Source: Opitutus sp.
GTDB lineage: Bacteria; Verrucomicrobiota; Verrucomicrobiae; Opitutales; Opitutaceae
DNA: 64,000 bases
Assembly (NCBI GenBank): GCA_009695065.1
Contig: SIBR01000001.1
Location: 62,001-126,000 of the forward strand
Direction: 5' to 3'
The position numbers were made by a program, and so were the translations under genes. Shown here piece by piece: positions 43,940-50,687 of this stretch. The notes below the pieces were generated by a model that saw only the letters and a list, made by a program, of their open reading frames with translations, had not been told where the DNA came from and ran no database searches. Position 1 is the stretch's first letter, and every line of letters begins with the position of its first letter.

Positions 43940-44746
43940 TCAGAAACGCCGGCTGATCCCGGCTAAAAATATCACATCGGGCGCGGCCCGCGAGAGGCCG
44001 ATTTTCACTCCACCGTCGAGCTGAGCCTCGGAGCCGAGCGCGCAAGTCAGTCCACAATTGAACAGCGCGACGGCCGCGCCGTCACCCACCGTGGAGATCA
44101 ATTCGACGAAGCCGCCAACCGGCCCGGCAACCGCATGGCCGGCGGTAACGCTGTTGGTCCATGCCGGCCGGTATCCGCCCCGCTCCGAATAAACCACCGT
44201 CGCCTCCGTCATCGCGCCGCCACTCCAGCCCGCCGGCAAATCGAATGCCACGGGGAACAACACGGCGGCTTCGGTCTTGCCGTTCGTCAGGGCCCGGGAC
44301 CCGGTGGGAAGCTTAAAGTCAACGATCACACCCCAGGCCGTCCCTCCCCCATCGTTGCCCTGGAGATTGAGTTTCGCCCGCAGCGTGACATCGCCGCGGC
44401 CGGACCGGGTCTCGTGGCCGCCGCCCGGCAGCGTTTCCCGCTCGCGCTTCCACGGCGCCAGCTGAATGGCGCCCTCCAGACTGGGCGTAAGGCCGAAGCG
44501 CAGCGCAAACGGGGCGATTTCCCGCTCGACGACCTCCGCCCCCGCCGCCCGGAAACGCGTGTGGCTGGCGAAATCCATTTCGAGCTGAACGCGACCCGGC
44601 TCGATCGTAAAGGGGCCTTCGGTCGCGTCCGGCCGGTCGCTGCTGAATTCCCGCGGGGCGGCGCCGGCCGGGCCGGCCAGAACCACCAACGCCAGCAGGC
44701 CACACCACGGGGCGGCGGGAGCGGAGAAGGCGCGAGCAGCGAACAT
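43940..44746 (-). CDS. Outer-membrane beta-barrel 'transporter' family protein
   Basis: 268 residues with signal peptide ([15 protein letters not shown]). The mature start [26 protein letters not shown] is the signature of the MetA-pathway/phenol-degradation-like outer membrane proteins (SDRPDxTxSPxTVxPGxxQ). Amphipathic strands continue to GISRRF at the C-terminus with a terminal Phe suited to BAM insertion. It is the first gene after the MntR palindrome and is followed by mntH 11 bp later, so it may be an outer membrane route for manganese or the like. Direct proof of metal passage does not exist in the sequence. Confidence 0.75.
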   Translation of the reverse strand: MFAARAFSAPAAPWCGLLALVVLAGPAGAAPREFSSDRPDATEGPFTIEPGRVQLEMDFASHTRFRAAGAEVVEREIAPFALRFGLTPSLEGAIQLAPWKRERETLPGGGHETRSGRGDVTLRAKLNLQGNDGGGTAWGVIVDFKLPTGSRALTNGKTEAAVLFPVAFDLPAGWSGGAMTEATVVYSERGGYRPAWTNSVTAGHAVAGPVGGFVELISTVGDGAAVALFNCGLTCALGSEAQLDGGVKIGLSRAAPDVIFLAGISRRF

Positions 44747-44763
44747 GGCCGAATGCTGAAATC

Positions 44764-44789
44764 ATTTATTTTGAGTAGTCAAAATAAAT
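44764..44789. promoter_or_regulatory. Perfect palindrome, putative MntR/DtxR operator
   Basis: ATTTATTTTGA-GTAG-TCAAAATAAAT: 11-bp arms with a 4-base spacer, no mismatch. It lies in the 83-bp gap between the manganese operon (start 44746, 17 bp away) and the DtxR/MntR-type regulator (start 44830, 40 bp away). Its AT-richness stands out in this genome. Position and shape fit a two-fold-symmetric site for the dimeric regulator controlling both directions. No exact consensus match is claimed. Confidence 0.75.
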
Positions 44790-44829
44790 CCTCGGTTGAT
44801 TCGAATCCGGGAACCGTTATCGCTGCGCA

Positions 44830-45492
44830 ATGGCGACGAGTACGGTCGAAAACTATCTCAAGCACGTGCTGCTGCTTTCCGAGGGGGCGGAGGACCTGAT
44901 TCCCATGGGCGCGCTGGCGGAGGCGCTGGCCGTGGTGCCGGGCACGGTCACCACGATGGTCAAGGCGCTGGCCGACGCCGGCCTCGTCGAGCACCGCCCG
45001 CGCCACGGGGTGCGCCTCACCGCCGGGGGCCGGCGGGTCGCCCTCAGCGTGCTGCGCAAGCACCGGCTCGTGGAAACTTTCCTAGTCAACGTTCTCAAGA
45101 TGGACTGGGCCGCGGTCCACGCCGAGGCCGAGCAGCTTGAACATGCGATCTCCGACGAAGTGCTCGACCGCCTCGATGCCCTGCTCGGCCATCCCACCAC
45201 CGATCCCCACGGGGACCCGATTCCCAGCCGGCAGGGCAAGCTCAACTCCCAGATTTACCCCACCCTCGCGACCTGCGTCCTCGACAAACCGCTGCGCATC
45301 GTACGCGTCACCGACCAGTCGGCGGAATTCCTGCAGTTCGCCGAGCAAAACGGTTTGCAGCCTGGCACGGGCCTGCGGGTGGCCGATCGGAATCTGGTCG
45401 CCGGGCTGGTCACCTTGAAGCGCGCCGGGACCCGCCCCTTGGTGGTCAGCCTCGCCGCCGCCGGCCGGATCCTCGTCGAACCGGCGCGTTAA
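44830..45492 (+). CDS. mntR: DtxR/MntR-type metal-dependent repressor
   Basis: 220 residues in the DtxR layout: winged helix (STVENYLKHVLLLSEGAEDLI, MGALAEALAVVPGTVTTMVKALADAGLVEHRPRHGVRLTAGG), metal-binding dimerisation domain (RKHRLVETFLVNVLKMDW, EAEQLEHAISDEVLDRLDALLGHP) and a C-terminal SH3-like FeoA-type domain (about 145-220). Ligand residues seen are His, Glu and the His of HAISDE; the C-terminal domain makes it larger than Bacillus MntR and more like IdeR/SirR. Divergent from the OMP-mntH-usp operon, with a perfect palindrome in between. Expected to repress uptake when Mn2+ or Fe2+ is plentiful. The symbol rests on this context. Confidence 0.85.
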   Translation: MATSTVENYLKHVLLLSEGAEDLIPMGALAEALAVVPGTVTTMVKALADAGLVEHRPRHGVRLTAGGRRVALSVLRKHRLVETFLVNVLKMDWAAVHAEAEQLEHAISDEVLDRLDALLGHPTTDPHGDPIPSRQGKLNSQIYPTLATCVLDKPLRIVRVTDQSAEFLQFAEQNGLQPGTGLRVADRNLVAGLVTLKRAGTRPLVVSLAAAGRILVEPAR

Positions 45493-45522
45493 CGGCCACC
45501 GTGGCGGGCGGAACCCCGCCGA

Positions 45523-46316
45523 TCACCACAACCAGTTCAGTCGCAGGATGTGCACCCAGTCCGTCGCGCTGCGGTTAAGTCCACGCGTCAATTCGTAATC
45601 GAGCTGCAGGTTTTTCGTCAGGCTCCACAGTAACCCGGCACCGAGCGAGCCCCGCCAGTCGGCCAGGCCGGTCGACGCCACCGCCAGCGTCGTCTCCCTG
45701 TAGCCGCCGATCGCTTTCGTCAAATTCCGTTGGAAAAAACCCGTCGCGAGCCAGCGCGCATCGTAGCCGTTGTTGGCATCGTTGCGCACCACACATCCCA
45801 CCGGAGCATCGCACCCGCGCGGGCTCCCCCGCCCACGTTCATCGCCCATGGCACCAGCAATCCACTCTCCACCGCCCGGTTGCCGACGCCGCCCGAGTTG
45901 GACGGCACTTTCACATCGGGAATCACGGCGGCCGCGGCACCGCTGCTGTCGTCGCGCCAGAACGTCCATTTCGTGCGAAACTGGAGATCACCCAGCCCGG
46001 AACTCGAAGTCCGCGCACCGCCAGCAGTCTCGTAGGTCTGGCGCAGGAAAAGCTGGAACCCAACCTGCACGTCCACACTGGAGGTAAGCCCCGCGGAAAC
46101 GACGGTGCCGCCAACTCCCACCGCGGTGTAGATGTTGCCTGCCGCCGGCGCCCGGTCGCGGTCGAAGCCAAGTATCACTCCGTCCATTCTCACCAGCATG
46201 TTGCCGGGCGCGACGGTGACCGGGGTCTCGGTAACCTGCGCGGTGCCGCAGGATCCGCCAGCCAGCAACCAACACGCGACCAGCCCGCCGGCGCCCAAAC
46301 GCCCCAAAAAAATCAT
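45523..46316 (-). pseudogene. Outer-membrane beta-barrel protein gene, one frameshift
   Basis: Starts MIFLGRLGAGGLVACWLLAGG (signal peptide) and reads as a barrel protein: VTVAPGNMLVRMDGVILGFDRD, VDVQVGFQLFLRQTYE, then WTFWRDDSSGAAAAVIPDVKVPS. The frame breaks at about 45785-45797; adding one base gives VRNDANNGYDARWLATGFFQRNL and the end LQLDYELTRGLNRSATDWVHILRLNWLW with a terminal Trp. Family looks related to the MetA-like transporter of 43940-44746 (shared PGNMLVxMDG type start), but it is a different member. Repaired length about 264 residues. It is convergent with mntR and divergent from the ABC permease. Confidence 0.7.
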
Positions 46317-46462
46317 GCGGGAGTGAAGGCGAAAGTTCCCGGCGCCCGCCAGTGAAATCCGGCCATAGGCCCGGCGCCCTCACTCCGGGGAGCACCGCAC
46401 CCCCGCCGCCCGGCCGACTTCCCCCTTGCCGCGCCCGGAAGGCACCGGCCAGAGTCGGGGCG

Positions 46463-48157
46463 ATGTCCCAGTCTTTCGCGCGCCTCGTGTTCGCGGTCAC
46501 CGCCGTGTTTTTCGCGGCGTTTTTCTTGTGGCCGGTCCTGCAGATCCTGAAGGGCGGATTCATCGACGCGGACGGCAAACTGACCTTCGCCTACCTGGGC
46601 GCCCTGCTCGCCGATCCGACCTACCTCGGCGGCCTGCGCAATTCCTTCCTCCTCGCCTGTGCCACGACCACCTTCGCCGCCGCCATCGCGCTGCCGCTCG
46701 CGTTCGTCAGCGACCGCTTCCTGTTTCCCGCGAAGGGCTTTCTCGGCTCGCTCATCCTGATTCCGATGATCCTTCCGCCGTTCGTTGGTGCGATCGGCAT
46801 CAAGCAGATCTTCGGGCAATACGGCGCGCTGAACGCCCTACTGCACCACGTGCATCTCCTCGCGCCGGAGCGGACCATCGACTGGTTTGCGCTGCACCAG
46901 TTCTGGGGCATCGCCGTGGTCGAGGCGCTCTCGCTCTATCCGATCATCTACCTGAATTCCCTCGCAGCGCTCGCCAACATCGACCCCGCGATGGAGGAGG
47001 CCGCCCAGAACCTAGGCTGCACCGGCTTCCGCCGTTTTCGGAAAATCACGCTGCCGCTTATCCGGCCGGGACTCTTCGCGGGCGGCACCATCGTGTTCAT
47101 CTGGGCGTTCACCGAGCTCGGCACTCCGCTCATCTTCGACTATAATCGGGTGACCAGCGTGCAAATTTACTATGGGCTGAAGGACATCGGCGCGAATCCC
47201 TTCCCGTTCGCGCTCGTGGCGGTCATGCTGTTCTGTTCGATCGCGCTCTACGGCATCGGCAAGGGATTGTTTGGACGCGCCGGTCATGCCATGATGGCGA
47301 AAGCCACCACCTCGGGCGGCCCCCGCGCCCTGCCCCGGGCGCAGGGCTGGTGGTGCACGGCGCTCTTCGCCGGCGTCATCTTCGTCGCCGTGCTGCCCCA
47401 CCTCGGCGTCATCCTCGTGGCCTGCTCGCAGGATTGGTACGGCACAGTGGTGCCGGAGCACTGGACGGCCGACAACTTCCGCCTGGCGCTCGGGCACGAC
47501 CTCACCGTGCCCGCGATCGCGAACAGCCTGCGGTTCGCGAGTATTTCCACGGTGATCGACATCGTGCTCGGCCTCGCCATCGCCTACGTCATCGTGCGCA
47601 GCAAGATTGCGGGCCGGCAGATCCTCGACTTTCTCGCCATGCTGCCGCTCGCCGTGCCGGGGCTCGTGCTCGCCTTCGGCTACCTCGCGATGTCGCAGGA
47701 GGGAAAGTTCTTCGCGTTCCTCAACCCGGTCCGCGACCCGACGGTCCTGTTGATCATTGCGTATTCGGTGCGCCGGCTGCCCTACGTCGTGCGCGCTGCG
47801 GTGGCGGGTTTCCAGCAGACGAGCGAAACGCTGGAGGAAGCCGCGCAAAACCTGGGGTGCCCACCGTTGAAAGCCGTCGTGCGGGTCACGCTGCCGCTCA
47901 TCATGGCGAACGTGATCGCCGGCGGGTTGCTCGCCTTCGCCTTCGCGATGCTGGAGGTCAGCGACTCGCTGATCCTCGCGCAAAAACAGGTCTACTATCC
48001 GATCACCAAGGCGATCATGGAACTCTTTCAGTTGCTCGGCGACGGCAAGTTCATCGCGAGCGCACTCGGCGTGTGGGCGATGGTGTTTCTGGGGGTGACG
48101 ATCGTCGGGCTGAGTCTGCTGCTCGGCAAGCGACTCGGCGCGATTTTCCGGGTGTAA
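46463..48157 (+). CDS. Fused double ABC transporter permease (iron/thiamine/phosphonate class)
   Basis: 564 residues with two copies of a binding-protein-dependent permease unit, each with an EAA loop: EEAAQNLGC at about 178 and again at about 458. About 12 helices in total. The layout is that of AfuB/FbpB, ThiP and phosphonate-type permeases, where two permease halves are fused in one chain. These need an ATPase and a periplasmic binding protein; neither is within the window next to it. Start MSQSFARLVFAVT (46463) follows 146 bp of divergent spacer. Substrate open: Fe3+, thiamine, putrescine-like or aminoethylphosphonate. Confidence 0.88.
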   Translation: MSQSFARLVFAVTAVFFAAFFLWPVLQILKGGFIDADGKLTFAYLGALLADPTYLGGLRNSFLLACATTTFAAAIALPLAFVSDRFLFPAKGFLGSLILIPMILPPFVGAIGIKQIFGQYGALNALLHHVHLLAPERTIDWFALHQFWGIAVVEALSLYPIIYLNSLAALANIDPAMEEAAQNLGCTGFRRFRKITLPLIRPGLFAGGTIVFIWAFTELGTPLIFDYNRVTSVQIYYGLKDIGANPFPFALVAVMLFCSIALYGIGKGLFGRAGHAMMAKATTSGGPRALPRAQGWWCTALFAGVIFVAVLPHLGVILVACSQDWYGTVVPEHWTADNFRLALGHDLTVPAIANSLRFASISTVIDIVLGLAIAYVIVRSKIAGRQILDFLAMLPLAVPGLVLAFGYLAMSQEGKFFAFLNPVRDPTVLLIIAYSVRRLPYVVRAAVAGFQQTSETLEEAAQNLGCPPLKAVVRVTLPLIMANVIAGGLLAFAFAMLEVSDSLILAQKQVYYPITKAIMELFQLLGDGKFIASALGVWAMVFLGVTIVGLSLLLGKRLGAIFRV

Positions 48158-48173
48158 GCCCGCGCCCGACACC

Positions 48174-49040
48174 ATGCCCTTCCTCATCGTCGTTTCCCTC
48201 CTCTGGGCGTTTTCATTCGGTCTGACCAAGGGCAAGCTCGCCGGGCTGGACGCCACGTTCATCTCCACGGTCCGCCTCGGGCTGGCACTGGCCGTTTTTC
48301 TTCCTTTCCTGCGCACGCGCGGGCTCACGGTCCGGACCGCATGCATCCTCGCCGCCATCGGCGCCGTGCAGTTCGGACTCATGTACCTCGCGTTCAACGA
48401 GAGCTACCGCTACCTGCAGGCCTACGAGGTGGTCCTCTTTACGATCACGACCCCGGTGTTCGTCACGCTCTTTGCCGACGCCCTGGACCAGCGGCTGCAC
48501 CGGACCGCCCTCGCCGCCGCCCTGTTGGCCGTGCTGGGGGCCGCCGTGATGGTGGTCAAGTCACCCGACGTGCGGGTCACGCTGACCGGCCTCGGATTGG
48601 TGCAGCTCTCCAATGGAGCCTTCGCCGTGGGTCAGGTGCTCTATCGCCGCTTGCGGGCACGCCAGCCGGACCTGCGCGATCGCGAGGTCTTCGGCCTCCT
48701 CTACGCCGGAGCTTTCGCCATCGCGCTCGGCGCGATGCTGCTCCGTTCCGGCGGCATGACGCTGACCCGCGATCCCGTCCAACTCGGAACGCTCGTCTAC
48801 CTCGGCGTGATCGCCTCCGGGCTCGGCTTTTTCCTCTGGAACGTCGGGGCCACGCGCGTCAACGCCGGGACGCTCGCCGTCATGAACAACGCCAAGGTTC
48901 CACTGGGCGTCGCCTGCTCGCTGCTGTTTTTTGGCGAGCGGGCCAGCAACCCGTGGCTGCTGCTCGTGAGTTTCGCGCTCATGGCCGGCGCCGTCTGGCT
49001 GGCCGGACGGAAACCGCCCAGCCGCAACACCCGGCATTGA
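48174..49040 (+). CDS. EamA/DMT-family transporter
   Basis: 288 residues, ten membrane helices in two EamA repeats. The second repeat has the usual GLVQLSNGAFAVGQVLYRRL and LGVIASGLGFFLWNVGATRVNAGTLAVMNNAKVPLG pattern. DMT members export amino acids, nucleosides or small metabolites. Located 16 bp after the ABC permease in the same direction, so they may be in one transcript, but no functional link is evident. ATG at 48174 directly precedes the first helix. Confidence 0.88.
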   Translation: MPFLIVVSLLWAFSFGLTKGKLAGLDATFISTVRLGLALAVFLPFLRTRGLTVRTACILAAIGAVQFGLMYLAFNESYRYLQAYEVVLFTITTPVFVTLFADALDQRLHRTALAAALLAVLGAAVMVVKSPDVRVTLTGLGLVQLSNGAFAVGQVLYRRLRARQPDLRDREVFGLLYAGAFAIALGAMLLRSGGMTLTRDPVQLGTLVYLGVIASGLGFFLWNVGATRVNAGTLAVMNNAKVPLGVACSLLFFGERASNPWLLLVSFALMAGAVWLAGRKPPSRNTRH

Positions 49041-49143
49041 TGGAGACGCGACGCCCTCGGCGCGTTGCTTTCGAAAACCGCCGCAGGGGCGCCACGGCTT
49101 CAGTCCTCTCCCTCACCCTCGCTCGCCCGGGAGGGTCGGCTTC

Positions 49144-50232
49144 CTACCCCTTCGTCCGATATGTACGCGAATGCCCGTTCGCCGGAATACTGATCGTGTA
49201 ACTCTTCCCGTCCGGCGCGACGGACATCTTGATCACGTTCGCCGGACACTTCGCGGCATCGGCACCGGTGAGGTTATCGTGATTAGCTACAAACTCGGCC
49301 GCGGCATTTTCCTCGTCCGGCACATTGAAACTCCGGTGCACCTGGTAACGCGCCTGCACGGATTTGGCTGCCGCCCGGATCGCGGCGAACGTTCCGGCTT
49401 CGCCGCCTTTTTTCGGCCCGTTGTTCATCATCACCACCGTCGGCTCGAGGCTCTGCACCAGCACCGGATTATTGCTCACCGCCAGGCCGTGGTGATTCGT
49501 CTGATAGACATCGACCACCCCGACGAGGTTGTACGGGGTAACGAGCCGCTCCTCCAGGTTCCAGGTGAGATCGCCACCATCGAAAAACCGGAACGCGCCA
49601 AACTGCAGCACGAACACGGCGCTGTTCGCATTGTCGCTGGTGTCCACCGGCTTGGCCGGCGGCGAACCAGTGAGCGAATTTTTCGCTTTCCGTTGGGCCG
49701 CGGTCGGCTCGACGAATTTCTGGTCGGCGCCGATGCAGCGGAGTTCGAGTTTCGGCGCTCCGGTGCCCGCCACCGCGCGCAGGGGGATCACTCCGCCCGG
49801 CGCCAGCATCGCGCGTTTCGCCGCGATCTCGCGCCACGGTTTGATCAGGAGCGGAAACGAGGAATTCGGACGCCCGTCCGGATCGCGCTCCGGAATCGCC
49901 CGCTGGAAAATCATGCCGATCGGAATCTGCTGCGCCACCTCCGCGCCGCCCCCGAAGTGGTCGACGTGAAAATGCGTGAGCAGAACATAGTCGAGCCGGG
50001 TCAGGCCCGCCGCCCTGACCGCCGCGACGATCCGGGCCGGATCGCGGCCACCGGGATTGCCAGTATCGATGAGCACCGATTCGTCATTCGGCGTCACGAT
50101 CAAGGTCGAGCCGCCGCCCTCCGAGTCGATCCAGTAAACATCGAGGGCCCGATCCTTCTGACCGGCGTGGACGAGAGACCCGGTCGCGACGAGCGCGAAC
50201 CAAGCAAGGGCAAGGCAGGCAGGGGATTTCAT
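49144..50232 (-). CDS. Exported metallo-beta-lactamase-fold hydrolase
   Basis: 362 residues with a signal peptide (ACLALAWFALVATGSLVHA). MBL-fold motif LLTHFHVDHFGG (His87, His89, Asp91, His92), opening ALDVYWIDSEGGGSTLIVTP and SVLIDTGNPGGRD like the ComEC C-terminal domain, then DGGDLTWNLEE and YQTNHHGLAVSNN for the other metal ligands. Probably a secreted hydrolase of nucleotides, phosphodiesters or lactones; the ComEC-like sub-type degrades DNA or acts in nucleotide metabolism, but there is no such context here. Start MKSPACLAL (50230-50232). Convergent with the EamA transporter and divergent from the repeat region. Confidence 0.85.
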   Translation of the reverse strand: MKSPACLALAWFALVATGSLVHAGQKDRALDVYWIDSEGGGSTLIVTPNDESVLIDTGNPGGRDPARIVAAVRAAGLTRLDYVLLTHFHVDHFGGGAEVAQQIPIGMIFQRAIPERDPDGRPNSSFPLLIKPWREIAAKRAMLAPGGVIPLRAVAGTGAPKLELRCIGADQKFVEPTAAQRKAKNSLTGSPPAKPVDTSDNANSAVFVLQFGAFRFFDGGDLTWNLEERLVTPYNLVGVVDVYQTNHHGLAVSNNPVLVQSLEPTVVMMNNGPKKGGEAGTFAAIRAAAKSVQARYQVHRSFNVPDEENAAAEFVANHDNLTGADAAKCPANVIKMSVAPDGKSYTISIPANGHSRTYRTKG

Positions 50233-50687
50233 GGGGTAAGTCGGCCCTTCATAACAATCGTCAGAGTCACCCGGTTTCCACTGTAAATTTTGCCCCACGC
50301 CGGTGCCAGGCCGCCGCCGCGATTTTGCGCCGACGACTCGGACCGCGCTCCCCGTCGGCCAACGCCGCACCCGACGCGAATTTGCACGGGCCGGGCAATG
50401 AACATCCCGCAAGCTGCGAGGCATTTGCTCAAGACGACCATCACCCAGCTGCGCCCCGCAACTTTGTCTTCTGTAGGAACGGCTTTACGCCGCGATGCCT
50501 TGCCGAATCGTGGGATAATCCCGCTTCTACAGCCTCAGTCAGCCAAGCCGAAGCAAGCTTCGGAGTATTAGATCCAAAGCGAATGAATGCCGTATTTGGC
50601 TGTTGGACAGTATATTGGCGGACGGGGTTTTATGCCATTGACCGACTCCGGCGAAATCAGGGATCTTCGCCGTGGATATACCCCTCC
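50233..50687. other. Intergenic region with dispersed repeat
   Basis: 455 bp between the divergent MBL-fold gene and the large membrane protein gene. It holds repeat copy B (50417-50560) and a re-aligning tail up to about 50590. Between 50590 and 50687 the sequence is less GC-rich and probably holds the promoter of the membrane protein gene; no clear -35/-10 pair was identified. Confidence 0.5.
50417..50560 (+). repeat. Dispersed intergenic repeat, copy B
   Basis: Gap-free partner of 41054-41197. In this copy the palindromic plan is clearer: outer arms CTGTAG (50471-50476) and CTACAG (50527-50532), an inner CGGC-TTTAC-GCCG dyad (50480-50492) and a GGGATAATCCC hairpin (50512-50522). Layout of two hairpins between short outer arms is typical of REP-like repeats. 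No transposase (RAYT) gene was found in the window. Confidence 0.7.
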
